From: Bacteroidota bacterium
GTDB taxonomy: Bacteria; Bacteroidota; Bacteroidia; Palsa-965
Reading direction: 5' to 3'
Assembly (NCBI GenBank): GCA_020402865.1
Contig: JADBYT010000017.1
Coordinates: 58,656-122,655, forward strand
Length of the DNA: 64,000 nucleotides
Made by a program: the position numbers and the translations under genes. This document shows positions 27,114 through 35,471 of the stretch, piece after piece (the stretch's first letter is position 1; each line of letters starts with the position of its first letter). The notes beneath the pieces are model-generated. The model did no database searches. It saw nothing but the letters and a program-made list of their open reading frames with translations, and was not told the DNA's origin.

Positions 27114-28545
27114 ACTTTTGTTGCTTTTGCCAGTGGTGGCTATGCTTCTGTTTTTTGCCCCGCCCGCCGCAAAGCTGCAAACCGAAATCAATGCGCTGAA
27201 CACCGATGCTGACCTGAGCACCGGTTCGTGGACACTCTGCGCCATTACGGCCGACAGCGGCAATGTGCTGGCCGATGTAAACGCCGCCAAAGTTCACACG
27301 CCGGCAAGCACGCTTAAAATCTTTACTACTGCCGCTGCAATCAGTATACTCGGCGCCAACTACCGCTACGAAACCGTGCTTGAATACACCGGTACGTTTG
27401 ATACGGTTAGTGGCACAATAAACGGCAGTTTATATATAACAGGCAGCGGCGATCCGACACTCGACTCAAAGCATTTCCGAAAAGATGGCGACAGTACACA
27501 GCTTCAGCGCTGGGCTGCGGCACTCTACAAAAAAGGCGTTCGACAGATTACAGGAGCCGTGGTGGCCAACGTATCGGCATTTGGTGATAATCCGTTGCCC
27601 GATGGCTGGACCTGGGGCGATATGGGACAATACTATGGTGCACCGTCATCGGCACTGTGCTGGCACGATAACAGTTACTCCTTGTTTTTTACCTCCACTG
27701 CCAGCACTGTGAGTCTCACACACACCATACCTGTGCCCGATGGTCTGAACATTTTGTGCGACCTCAAAACAGGCGGCACCAAAGACGATGCGTATGTATA
27801 TGGCGCGCCCTACGGAAATCTGCACAGCATACGTGGCCGCATTCCTGCCAATACCAAAGACTTTGAAGTGGAAGCCGCGCTGCCCAATCCGGCACTACAG
27901 TGCGCGGTAGAATTTACACGCACATTGCAGACGCAGGGAATACAGGTAGCCGGCACACCATACCTGATAAACCGGGTGCAGAATGAAGATCGTACAAAAA
28001 TACTCACCACGTTTTCGCCATACCTCAACGAAATTGTAAATCGCACCAACCTCAAAAGTGATAACCTCTATGCCGAGCAACTGCTGCGCACCATCAGTTA
28101 CATCAAAACAAAAAAAGGCAGCACCGAAGATGGTGCCGCACAAGTGGTGCAGTTCTGGAAACAGCAGGGCGTTGATACAAAAGGCATGTTTATGACCGAC
28201 GGCAGCGGCCTCTCGCGCTCCAATGCAGTTACGGCCATGCAGCAGGCACAGGCATTGCGCATCATTTCGCGCTGGCCGAAAAAGCAGTACGACGCTTTCC
28301 GGAACTCGTTGCCGGTGGCCGGAAAAAGCGGCTCGCTGGCAAGCCTCTGTAAAGGCTCTGCCGCCGAAAACAACCTTGCTGCCAAAAGCGGCTATATTAC
28401 CCGTGCACGAGGCTATGCAGGTTATGTAACCACACGAAGCGGCAAACTGGTGTGCTTCTCATTGCTGGCAAATAACTACACCTGCACAGCCACCGAAATG
28501 AAAAAGAAACTTGAACGGGTAATGATTGCCCTTGCCGAACTTTGA
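27094..28545 (+). CDS. dacB: D-alanyl-D-alanine carboxypeptidase/endopeptidase (PBP4, peptidase S13)
   Basis: 483 residues with an N-terminal signal or anchor (about 8-25). All three penicillin-binding active-site motifs are present: S72-T-L-K75, S322-D-N324 and K411-S-G413. The large insertion between the first two is typical of class C PBP4. It trims D-Ala or cuts cross-links in periplasmic peptidoglycan. It starts inside the pterin dehydratase gene, so the two are co-transcribed. A short inverted repeat (CCGAAC at 28535, GTTCGG at 28548) spans the stop codon and may act as a weak terminator against the convergent gene. Confidence 0.88.
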   Translation: MKHTPLKLLLLLPVVAMLLFFAPPAAKLQTEINALNTDADLSTGSWTLCAITADSGNVLADVNAAKVHTPASTLKIFTTAAAISILGANYRYETVLEYTGTFDTVSGTINGSLYITGSGDPTLDSKHFRKDGDSTQLQRWAAALYKKGVRQITGAVVANVSAFGDNPLPDGWTWGDMGQYYGAPSSALCWHDNSYSLFFTSTASTVSLTHTIPVPDGLNILCDLKTGGTKDDAYVYGAPYGNLHSIRGRIPANTKDFEVEAALPNPALQCAVEFTRTLQTQGIQVAGTPYLINRVQNEDRTKILTTFSPYLNEIVNRTNLKSDNLYAEQLLRTISYIKTKKGSTEDGAAQVVQFWKQQGVDTKGMFMTDGSGLSRSNAVTAMQQAQALRIISRWPKKQYDAFRNSLPVAGKSGSLASLCKGSAAENNLAAKSGYITRARGYAGYVTTRSGKLVCFSLLANNYTCTATEMKKKLERVMIALAEL

Positions 28546-28567
28546 GAGTTCGGAGAAAGGTAGCCGC

Positions 28568-30067
28568 TTAAATCTTGTAATATGCTTTCAGGTCGTTAAG
28601 CAGATACCTTGTGGTTTCAAGGTTGGGCACTCCTTCGGTACGGGTTATGAGTCCTTCAAGCTTGTCTTTATACTGCTTGCGGCCCGACTGCAGCCATTGT
28701 GCCACATAGTAGTAGGCTTTAATGGTAATATCGTTTTCCTGCAGTTTTGTACTGTTGGCGGTGAGTTTTTCGTAGCGTTTATAGCACTCCTGTACTTTGA
28801 TGTAATCTTCGAACATGAAGTAGGCCATAATGAGTGTCGCAAAAATCTGATCGTACATGCGGTGAAAGGCTACCTGCTGATAATTGAACAGCATATTTTC
28901 AATCGTGTCAATTACCTTGCGAATATCTTCGCGTGTGCCCATGAGCAGGAAGCAGCAATAAATTACAACCGAGTTAATGTAACGAACATGAAGGCTCTCT
29001 TCATCCCAGTTTACATTGGCGAGAATATCTTCGGCTGTTTTGCGGTAAAAGGCAAGCTGATCTTTGATATCCTGCGGCAGCGATTCGTTCCAGCCTTTCC
29101 GGTAGCCAAACCCGTAGCGGCTCACCAGTGCACTGCCCTGAATGCTGAGGAATGCAATTTGTGCCGTGTTGAGGTAGTTGCGCCAGAAACGCGGGGTTTC
29201 GCGTTTTTTAAGCAGCACGGCAGCTTCTTTCTGAAGCGAGTCCGCATCCATAATGCTCATCATGGATTTCAGCTTCAGATAATCAATATTCATTTCCACA
29301 TCATCAGAAAAAGAGAAAATCACATAAGGCGATTTTTCCAGTTCATCAGAAAGGTTGTTTAACTCATCAAGCTGGTGCTTTTCGTAATAACGCTCGTCGT
29401 TAAAAAAGTGAAGTGTATAGCAGGCCGCATAACGGCTCATGATACGCACCGCAAACGACCAGTGGTTGTGATACCGGGCAAAATGAGCAATGTGTTTGTC
29501 TGATTCAGAAGGCCCGAGGTTTGATTTATCTTTAAAATGCAGATTGCGCCGCATGTAGAGATAAATATCATTGAGTGCCATTTCGGCATCAATTACTTCG
29601 GCATTACGTTCGAGGTAACGGATGGCTTCGGTTTTCTTTTCGCGGATATATACCTGCTGCGCAAAAAACTGAAGTACGGCACGGGCAGTGGCAAAGTCTT
29701 CAATTTTTTCAGCTACATCGAGCAGTATCTCTGCCAGTTTATTGGCTTCGCGGAGCTTGCCCTGATTCACATAACGCTCAATGGACGATACGTTGTGTGC
29801 AAGATAAGTAGGGTAGTTGCGGCTGAGGTAGCCCGTAAGTTTAAAGGTATGATGGGCTAACTGAAAAAATTTCTTTTTCGACTGCGTATCGGCCTTTTTG
29901 TAGATAGCTTTACAAAGTTCATCAGAGTCTTTTTCTTCCCAGCCAATCTGCACGGCCGAGTCAACAAGACGCAGGGGCAGCTCGGCCTTGCTTTCTTCAA
30001 GGTATTTGCGAAATTCCTGTAAATGGAATTCGTCAAGAAGCACAATCACTTTCTGTATGCTCAGCAT
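28568..30067 (-). CDS. All-helical protein of unknown function
   Basis: 499 residues, charged, predicted almost entirely helical, without signal peptide or membrane segments. Spaced aromatic/Ala patterns (for example NVSSIERYVNQGKLREANKLAEILLDVA cut into helix pairs) suggest TPR- or HEAT-like solenoid folding. No catalytic motif or family is recognised. It is transcribed alone, convergent with the PBP4 gene (22 bases between) and divergent from the hydrolase gene. Codon use resembles the rest of the chromosome, so it looks like a core rather than an acquired gene. Confidence 0.6.
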   Translation of the reverse strand: MLSIQKVIVLLDEFHLQEFRKYLEESKAELPLRLVDSAVQIGWEEKDSDELCKAIYKKADTQSKKKFFQLAHHTFKLTGYLSRNYPTYLAHNVSSIERYVNQGKLREANKLAEILLDVAEKIEDFATARAVLQFFAQQVYIREKKTEAIRYLERNAEVIDAEMALNDIYLYMRRNLHFKDKSNLGPSESDKHIAHFARYHNHWSFAVRIMSRYAACYTLHFFNDERYYEKHQLDELNNLSDELEKSPYVIFSFSDDVEMNIDYLKLKSMMSIMDADSLQKEAAVLLKKRETPRFWRNYLNTAQIAFLSIQGSALVSRYGFGYRKGWNESLPQDIKDQLAFYRKTAEDILANVNWDEESLHVRYINSVVIYCCFLLMGTREDIRKVIDTIENMLFNYQQVAFHRMYDQIFATLIMAYFMFEDYIKVQECYKRYEKLTANSTKLQENDITIKAYYYVAQWLQSGRKQYKDKLEGLITRTEGVPNLETTRYLLNDLKAYYKI

Positions 30068-30174
30068 AGCTTTATCTCCTCCCCGAAAATAAGTGTTATT
30101 GTCTGATTTTTGAGGAATGAGAGATTTTTTTTCAACGACTTACCCCATCATTTTTGCACACCAACATTTCAGCC

Positions 30175-31545
30175 ATGTTCAAAACCATCAAATTAATACT
30201 CTGTTTTTCGGCTTTTCCCGTCATTATGAACGGCGCCATCGGCCATACGCAGATCACATATTCGGATCCGCTCCGCTCAAACCGGGCTATCCAGACCGAA
30301 ATATATTATCCTGCGGCCACCGCCGGCGATGATGTGCCTGTTTCGGCAGGTACGTATCCGGTAATTGTGTTCGGGCATGGTTTTGTAATGGTTTGGAGCG
30401 CCTATCAGAACATCTGGGAGGCGCTGGTGCCCGAAGGCTACATTGTGGCTTTCCCGCGCACGGAGGGCAATATTAACCCCAATCATGCCGAGTTTGGAGC
30501 CGATCTGGCTTTTCTCACCGCCAAGCTCCAGAGTGAATCGGCCACAAATACCTCGTCGCTTTTTTACGGACATGTAAACAGCCGTTCGGCCATCATGGGC
30601 CATTCTATGGGTGGCGGAAGTTCGTTTCTGGCTGCGGCGGGCAATACGTCAATCACTACAATGATTACACTGGCAGCGGCCAATACCAATCCTTCTTCAA
30701 TTACGGCTGCCGCGCAGGTTACCGTGCCTTCGCTCGTATTTGCCGGTGAGTTTGATTGTGTGGCACCTCCGGTTCAGCATCAGGTGCCGATGTACGATTC
30801 ACTGGCTTCTGCCTGCAAAGCTTTTGTACAAATTGATGGCGGCGGACACTGCTATTTTGCCGAAAGCAATTTCAACTGCTCGTTCGGCGAAGGCACCTGC
30901 ACGCCCAATCCTACCATCAGCCGCATTCAGCAACAGGATGCCACGCAGGACATGGCCATTCTCTGGCTGGCTTATTACCTCAAAGACGACTGCCAGGCGT
31001 GGACACGTTTTTCTGATTCGCTGGCACAGTCGGGCCGCCTTACCGGCCAGATGAGTTGCCCCATGCCAACGCCCGTGATTACCCAAAACGGCAATCAGCT
31101 TTCATCTACATCGGCCACTACTTACCAGTGGTACCTGAACGGCCAGCCCCTTGCCGGTGCCACAGCACAGAATTACACGCCCACACAAAACGGACAGTAT
31201 TATGTGCAAACCACATATGGCAATAATTGCCCGGTTAATTCAAACACCCTCACCTGGCTTTCCACCGCATTGCCTGCCGCGCTCAATGCCGGGCTGGTAA
31301 ATGTATATCCCAATCCTGCTGCCGAAAGCTGCACCATTGAATACACCGGCCTGCGCGACGAGGCCTTGCAAATCAGCCTCGTTACACTTACCGGCCAGTG
31401 TGTGCAGCGCACACAAACCACAATGGTTGCCGGTCAGCTCCGCCGCACCGTACTCGATTTGCACACATTACCCGCCGGTGCCTACTTACTTATTTTGCAA
31501 ACACCCGCAGGCGATCAACTGGTATCTCGCTTAATGCACGAGTAA
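30175..31545 (+). CDS. Secreted PETase/cutinase-like alpha/beta hydrolase, T9SS type A
   Basis: 456 residues from the ATG at 30175 (signal peptide MFKTIKLILCFSAF...GAIG); an ATG at 30154 is less likely. The hydrolase domain (about 27-285) shows an oxyanion-side motif GHGF, nucleophile elbow G-H-S144-M-G-G, acid D194 in AGEFDCVAP and base H225 in GGGHCYF. The stretch VTVPSLVFAGEFD followed by MYDSL closely parallels the bacterial polyester hydrolases (PETase/cutinase, dienelactone-hydrolase-like). An Ig-like domain (about 300-375) and a type A T9SS sorting domain (VNVYPNPA to the end) follow. It is likely a surface or released esterase, with polyester, lipid or ester polymer as possible substrates. 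Confidence 0.8.
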   Translation: MFKTIKLILCFSAFPVIMNGAIGHTQITYSDPLRSNRAIQTEIYYPAATAGDDVPVSAGTYPVIVFGHGFVMVWSAYQNIWEALVPEGYIVAFPRTEGNINPNHAEFGADLAFLTAKLQSESATNTSSLFYGHVNSRSAIMGHSMGGGSSFLAAAGNTSITTMITLAAANTNPSSITAAAQVTVPSLVFAGEFDCVAPPVQHQVPMYDSLASACKAFVQIDGGGHCYFAESNFNCSFGEGTCTPNPTISRIQQQDATQDMAILWLAYYLKDDCQAWTRFSDSLAQSGRLTGQMSCPMPTPVITQNGNQLSSTSATTYQWYLNGQPLAGATAQNYTPTQNGQYYVQTTYGNNCPVNSNTLTWLSTALPAALNAGLVNVYPNPAAESCTIEYTGLRDEALQISLVTLTGQCVQRTQTTMVAGQLRRTVLDLHTLPAGAYLLILQTPAGDQLVSRLMHE

Positions 31546-31565
31546 TTTTTCCTTCCCCTCTGCTT

Positions 31566-31602
31566 AAAAACGGCCTATACTGTTAAAGTTCGGCCGTTTT
31601 TT
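31566..31602. terminator. Bidirectional terminator
   Basis: AAAAACGGCC (31566-31575) pairs perfectly with GGCCGTTTTT (31592-31601). A-rich and T-rich flanks allow use by the hydrolase gene and by the convergent minus-strand gene. Confidence 0.85.
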
Positions 31603-31624
31603 AGTTGTTAAAGGCTGCATGAAA

Positions 31625-32527
31625 TCAATAAGCTGCCGAAGCTGTTTGTGTTCTTAGTGCAGCAGGCGAAGAAAATTCCCTGCATATTTTCATCGCAAAA
31701 ACTTTACCATTCGTGTTTTGCATGGTTCCTGTATAACAGTAATTGTCGGAAGTAGTTAATTTACATACAGCCGATTTTTCACCGTTTGTGTATTCGGTAA
31801 GAAGCATTTCTTCATTTTCCACTGTACCTGTAAGCGAATACACAACACTTTTACGTGAGGGATAATAATACGTTCCGCTTACCTGTTTTATCTGATAATC
31901 AACAGTGAGATTAAACTCAGCCACAAGCTTTCCCACGTTGCCGGTAAAATGGGTTTCTTTGTTAAAGTATGCAAGATCTTTTACTTCAAGTTCTTTGTAG
32001 GACGTTATTTTACCCGCTTTGTCCAACAGCATTTCAACATGCACATTACAGGTTTGGTAGCGAAGTTTCGACTTTCGGAAACACTGAAAATTAATCCAAT
32101 AATCGGTTATTTGCTCGTTATTGGCACCTTCTGCAACTGTAAAAGTGGAATCGTGAACAGTAATTTGAGGAGTAATAAATTCGAGATAACTCTGGCTAAA
32201 TAAAGATTGTAGTTGTTGGTTGGTGGGATTGGTAACCGAAATAAATTGATTAACCTGAGGTGCAAAAAAATCAGAGCTATTTATTCGCTGTTGCATGACC
32301 GCCACATAATAGCTTTTTACCTGTTGAAGTAAATTTTTCTTTTGCGTGCTTGTATTCGTAAACTCAAAATTTTCTATTTGGGTATTTATTCTGTCTTTAA
32401 GAGATTTGGGTAAAACAGCCCAGCAAGTACCTGAAATTATTCCAAGTATCATTGTCCAGGCAAAAAGTTTGTTGTTTTTTAATCGGTTAAAAATCCTATC
32501 AAAATAGGTTTCATCTGTTTTAGACAT
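31625..32527 (-). CDS. Single-pass membrane protein of unknown function
   Basis: 300 residues. One hydrophobic helix (about 22-38) follows a short charged N-terminus; the remainder is a predicted extracytoplasmic domain rich in Ser/Thr with beta-strand pattern (SGTYYYPSRKSVVYSLTG, DNYCYTGTMQNTNGKVFAMKIC) and several Cys. No family is recognised. It is more AT-rich than its neighbours, which may mean later acquisition. It is transcribed alone from a plausible promoter at 32564-32592. Confidence 0.6.
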   Translation of the reverse strand: MSKTDETYFDRIFNRLKNNKLFAWTMILGIISGTCWAVLPKSLKDRINTQIENFEFTNTSTQKKNLLQQVKSYYVAVMQQRINSSDFFAPQVNQFISVTNPTNQQLQSLFSQSYLEFITPQITVHDSTFTVAEGANNEQITDYWINFQCFRKSKLRYQTCNVHVEMLLDKAGKITSYKELEVKDLAYFNKETHFTGNVGKLVAEFNLTVDYQIKQVSGTYYYPSRKSVVYSLTGTVENEEMLLTEYTNGEKSAVCKLTTSDNYCYTGTMQNTNGKVFAMKICREFSSPAALRTQTASAAY

Positions 32528-32563
32528 TGTGCAGGGTTTATGGTTACAACTAAACTAAGCATT

Positions 32564-32592
32564 CAAAATTAAATCCCAATAAACAATGACAA
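32564..32592 (-). promoter_or_regulatory. Promoter for the 300-residue membrane protein
   Basis: On the minus strand a TTG (32592-32590) is followed after 18 bases by TAATTTTG (32571-32564), a full match to TAnnTTTG, 36 bases before the ATG. Confidence 0.5.
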
Positions 32593-32637
32593 CTTATTTT
32601 TAATTTTCCAGCAATATATTTAAGTGTTAGTGCAAAC

Positions 32638-32674
32638 AAAAAAGCCGCATTCCTGCATGGAATACGGCTTTTAT
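32638..32674 (-). terminator. Terminator after ung
   Basis: AAAAAGCCGcATTCC and GGAATaCGGCTTTT form a stem around a 5-base loop. A/T-rich tails on both sides allow termination of ung on the minus strand. Confidence 0.75.
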
Positions 32675-32691
32675 GAATTAAAAACGTACAA

Positions 32692-33384
32692 TTACAGCGC
32701 CACCCAGTTAATGGGCATTTTGCTCTGATTAAGCAGCAGGTAATTGGTTTTGGAGAAATGACGGCAGCCGAAAAACCCGTTGGCCGAGTAAGGCGAAGGG
32801 TGAGCCGCTTCAAGCACATGGTGCTTGGTCATGTCGATAAGCGGTTTTTTGTTTTGCGCGTGGCGGCCCCAGAGGATAAACACAATGCCTTCGCGGTGCT
32901 CGGAAAGGGCGCGGATTACAGCATCGGTAAAAAACTCCCAGCCCTGCCCCTGATGCGAAGCCGGTGAGTGGGCACGCACGGTAAGCGTAGTATTTAAAAG
33001 CAGTACACCCTGTTTGGCCCAGCCCGACAGATCGCCTGTTTTCGGGTAAGGCACATTCAGGTCTTTCTGCATTTCTTTAAAAATATTCACCAGTGAAGGC
33101 GGATGCTTGATCCCATTTGACACCGAAAAGCAAAGCCCGTTGGCCTGTCCGGGTCCATGATAAGGATCCTGCCCCAGAATAACCACTTTAACTTCTTCAA
33201 AGGGTGTTTGGTTGAATGCGCTGAAAATAAGCGGCCCGGGAGGATAAACCACATTATTTTGTTTCTCATCAGTGAGAAACTGTTTTAAATCCTGAAAATA
33301 CTGTTGGTGAAACTCCTCAAACAGCATTTCTTTCCAACTTTCACCAATCTGAGGTGATGCGGTCTGCGCAGCAGTGTTGCTCAT
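32692..33384 (-). CDS. ung: Uracil-DNA glycosylase (family 1)
   Basis: 230 residues, the usual length. The catalytic water-activating motif G71-Q-D73-PYHG and the DNA-intercalation motif HPSPYSA are intact, as are VLLLNTTLTVR and FILWG. It removes uracil from DNA to start base-excision repair in the cytosol. It is transcribed alone, divergent from a small lipoprotein gene; a TACATTTG box (minus strand) lies about 80 bases upstream. Confidence 0.97.
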   Translation of the reverse strand: MSNTAAQTASPQIGESWKEMLFEEFHQQYFQDLKQFLTDEKQNNVVYPPGPLIFSAFNQTPFEEVKVVILGQDPYHGPGQANGLCFSVSNGIKHPPSLVNIFKEMQKDLNVPYPKTGDLSGWAKQGVLLLNTTLTVRAHSPASHQGQGWEFFTDAVIRALSEHREGIVFILWGRHAQNKKPLIDMTKHHVLEAAHPSPYSANGFFGCRHFSKTNYLLLNQSKMPINWVAL

Positions 33385-33462
33385 AATTGTGCAGCGTAAT
33401 CTAAATGGTTAATAGATGAGTATGATAAGATGAATAATGAAGGTTCCTGTACAATGAAGTAG

Positions 33463-33470
33463 CAAATGTA
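33463..33470 (-). promoter_or_regulatory. Possible -7 box for ung (TACATTTG)
   Basis: A full TAnnTTTG match on the minus strand, giving a leader of roughly 70 bases; the -33 element is not clear. Confidence 0.35.
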
Positions 33471-33519
33471 ACGTTTTCATATTGTTAATAAAAAATCTTT
33501 TTACGGGGCCGTCAAAACC

Positions 33520-33527
33520 TAACTTTG
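33520..33527 (+). promoter_or_regulatory. -7 box for the small lipoprotein (TAACTTTG)
   Basis: A full TAnnTTTG match 50 bases before the lipoprotein ATG, back to back with the ung promoter box. The -33 region (ctttttacgg) is only T-rich. Confidence 0.42.
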
Positions 33528-33577
33528 CATGTTATTTGCCGTAAAAAGTGCAAAATCAAAAAACGAGACCTACAAAA

Positions 33578-33709
33578 ATGAAACAGTTCACCCTCATCCT
33601 CGCACTCGCTCTTCTTGGCAGCGTATCTATGGTTTCCTGCAAGTCAAAAGAAAAGTGCGACGCGTACAAAAGCAGCACATCTCCCTCAAAAAGCCGTTCG
33701 CGCTATTAA
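33578..33709 (+). CDS. 43-residue lipoprotein of unknown function
   Basis: The ORF encodes MKQFTLILALALLGSVSMVSC followed by a short basic, Ser-rich tail ending SRSRY. The first 21 residues are a lipoprotein signal with Cys at position 21 in SMVSC. The mature part is only 23 residues with a second Cys. It is supported by a promoter box upstream and a strong terminator 11 bases after the stop, so it looks like a real monocistronic gene. The function is unknown. Confidence 0.65.
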   Translation: MKQFTLILALALLGSVSMVSCKSKEKCDAYKSSTSPSKSRSRY

Positions 33710-33720
33710 TCAATAAATTA

Positions 33721-33761
33721 CAGCCGGTGGTAATCACTTTGCCACCGGCTGCATAATTTTT
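33721..33761 (+). terminator. Rho-independent terminator
   Basis: CAGCCGGTGG (33721-33730) pairs perfectly with CCACCGGCTG (33742-33751), then CATAATTTTTC. It ends the small lipoprotein transcript just before ytxJ. Confidence 0.85.
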
Positions 33762-33766
33762 CTGTA

Positions 33767-34102
33767 ATGTGGCAGATTGCACTTCATGATCCTGCACAGC
33801 TAAGCAGTCTGGCTATTTCTGATAAGCCCGTGCTTATTTTTAAGCACAGTACGCGCTGCTCAATAAGCGTAATGGCCTGGACCCGCCTTCAGCGCCAATG
33901 GAATTCCAGTCTGGAATCCTTACCGGTTTATTACCTCGATTTGCTGAACCATCGCCCCATTTCGGCACAAATTGCCGAAAATTTTAATGTGGAGCATGAA
34001 TCGCCTCAGGCCCTGCTCATCAGCAACGGCCGCTGCGTGTGGCATGCCTCACACAATGCCATTACGGCAGAAGCACTTGAAGAAGCACTTAAAGCTGTGT
34101 AA
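33767..34102 (+). CDS. ytxJ: YtxJ-type monothiol bacilliredoxin-like protein
   Basis: 111 residues with thioredoxin fold and a single active-site Cys in FKHSTRCSIS (C31), the YtxJ signature; a second Cys lies in the C-terminal strand (SNGRCVWHAS). YtxJ-family proteins are proposed to reduce bacillithiol mixed disulfides on proteins. This suggests that the organism makes bacillithiol or a related thiol, though no bsh genes are in view. It starts six bases after the lipoprotein terminator and converges with the OsmC gene. Confidence 0.85.
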   Translation: MWQIALHDPAQLSSLAISDKPVLIFKHSTRCSISVMAWTRLQRQWNSSLESLPVYYLDLLNHRPISAQIAENFNVEHESPQALLISNGRCVWHASHNAITAEALEEALKAV

Positions 34103-34119
34103 GCCGCAGCGTTTTCCGC

Positions 34120-34530
34120 TCAGGAAGCCCACACAAAATTTACCACCTGCTTTATGTCGGGGTGCAAACTCAGCGCCACCGGGCAGGTATGTGCGGCATT
34201 CACCAGCATTTGTTTTTCCTTACTGCTGTAGTTGCGCTCGGGCATGGTAAAGGTTACGTGTACCTCAGCCACCCGGCGCGGGTCAGATGCCATTACTTTT
34301 ACAATTTCGGCTTTTGTCCCGTCTATATTTACTTCAATGCGGTTGGCCAGAATGCCCATAATGGTGAGCATGCAATTGCCCAGTGAGGTAGCCAGCAGAT
34401 CAGTAGGAGAGAAGGCTTCGCCACGGCCATTGTTATCCGGTGGCGCATCCGTAATGATGGTGTTGCCCGAAAGTGCGTGAACGGCAGTGGTGCGCAGGTT
34501 GCCGTTGTATGTAATAGATGATGTAGCCAT
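34120..34530 (-). CDS. OsmC family peroxide reductase-like protein
   Basis: 136 residues with the two family Cys in LGNCMLT and HTCPVALSL and the conserved FSPTDLLATSLG stretch. OsmC/Ohr proteins reduce organic or other peroxides using dithiols in the cytosol; subgroup assignment (OsmC versus YhfA-like) is not certain. Its stop lies 17 bases from the convergent YtxJ gene, which makes a thiol-redox pair by location. Confidence 0.9.
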   Translation of the reverse strand: MATSSITYNGNLRTTAVHALSGNTIITDAPPDNNGRGEAFSPTDLLATSLGNCMLTIMGILANRIEVNIDGTKAEIVKVMASDPRRVAEVHVTFTMPERNYSSKEKQMLVNAAHTCPVALSLHPDIKQVVNFVWAS

Positions 34531-34618
34531 AATTGTGTTGTATATCCTAACAGGCTGCCATTTATGCGTTTGTGTTTACCGGTTGCATAATAAAAGCACG
34601 GCGCTGCTACTTTCTTTG

Positions 34619-34626
34619 TATTTTTG
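34619..34626 (+). promoter_or_regulatory. Possible -7 box (TATTTTTG)
   Basis: A TAnnTTTG match 27 bases before the ATG at 34653. No convincing -33 partner. Confidence 0.3.
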
Positions 34627-34652
34627 TTATCAGGCAAAAGTACACCTTATTT

Positions 34653-35450
34653 ATGCGTCTGCTGTTTGTAACCGTCTTCCTTTTTTGTGCATGCGTGATG
34701 CAGGCACAGGTACCTGCCGAACAGCAGGTGGTTACAACCAATGCCAATATCTATGATGAAATCGGCGCACTTTACCGGTTTCAGGAAAGCGGCGGTGTAC
34801 TTGTGCATTCAAACGGTTTTGGTGTACAGTATCAGCGTGGTAAATTCCTGACCGGCTATTCAAAAGCTTATTTTGAAATCCAGCTGGCCAATTTCCGCCA
34901 CCCGAAAGAAGTGAAAGTGGAAAACCCGGGCTTCGACAACAGCAAAGGCTATTTTTACGGTAAACTGAACAGCCTTTTTATGCTGCGCCCTGGCATTGGT
35001 TATCAGAAAGTCATTTATACCAAACCCCGGCAGCGCGGTGTAGAAGTAAGTTTTGTCGCATTTGGCGGTGTGAGTTTGGGTTTGCTCAAGCCCGTGTACC
35101 TCATTATTGCACGCGATGTGCCCAATCAGGTAAATTACCAGTCGGTAACCGAACGTTATGACCCGGCCGAGCATTTTACCGATAACATCATCGGCAGGGC
35201 TCCGTTTGCGCGCGGACTTGGCGAACTAAGCATTGTACCCGGCGCATACGGCAGGTTGGGCCTGAACTTTGATTTTTATAACCGTGTGCCGGCCGACGAA
35301 CAGCGGGGACAGGAAAAGGTACGATCGCTGGAAACCGGAATATGTATTGATGCATACCCCAAAAAAATGCCTGTAATGGCCAACGAGCAAAACAAACCTG
35401 TACTGCTCACGGTTTATTTATCGCTTTCTTACGGGCGAAAATGGATTTGA
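34653..35450 (+). CDS. Outer-membrane beta-barrel protein of unknown function
   Basis: 265 residues from the ATG at 34653, where the signal peptide MRLLFVTVFLFCACVMQAQ starts. The rest has alternating strand pattern (GVEVSFVAFGGVSLGLLKPVYL, RLGLNFDFYNR, LLTVYLSLSYGRKW) ending in an aromatic-rich strand, as in outer-membrane barrels. It is a conserved-hypothetical type. It lies 21 bases upstream of lipA in the same direction, possibly sharing its transcript. Confidence 0.65.
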   Translation: MRLLFVTVFLFCACVMQAQVPAEQQVVTTNANIYDEIGALYRFQESGGVLVHSNGFGVQYQRGKFLTGYSKAYFEIQLANFRHPKEVKVENPGFDNSKGYFYGKLNSLFMLRPGIGYQKVIYTKPRQRGVEVSFVAFGGVSLGLLKPVYLIIARDVPNQVNYQSVTERYDPAEHFTDNIIGRAPFARGLGELSIVPGAYGRLGLNFDFYNRVPADEQRGQEKVRSLETGICIDAYPKKMPVMANEQNKPVLLTVYLSLSYGRKWI

Positions 35451-35471
35451 AGACCTGACAAGCGCTGAAGT

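Noticed and set aside
28526..29362. Plus-strand frame (278 codons) opposite the 499-residue helical protein
   Set aside because: Shadow frame with no start signal that overlaps the end of dacB; the minus-strand frame is complete and of normal composition.
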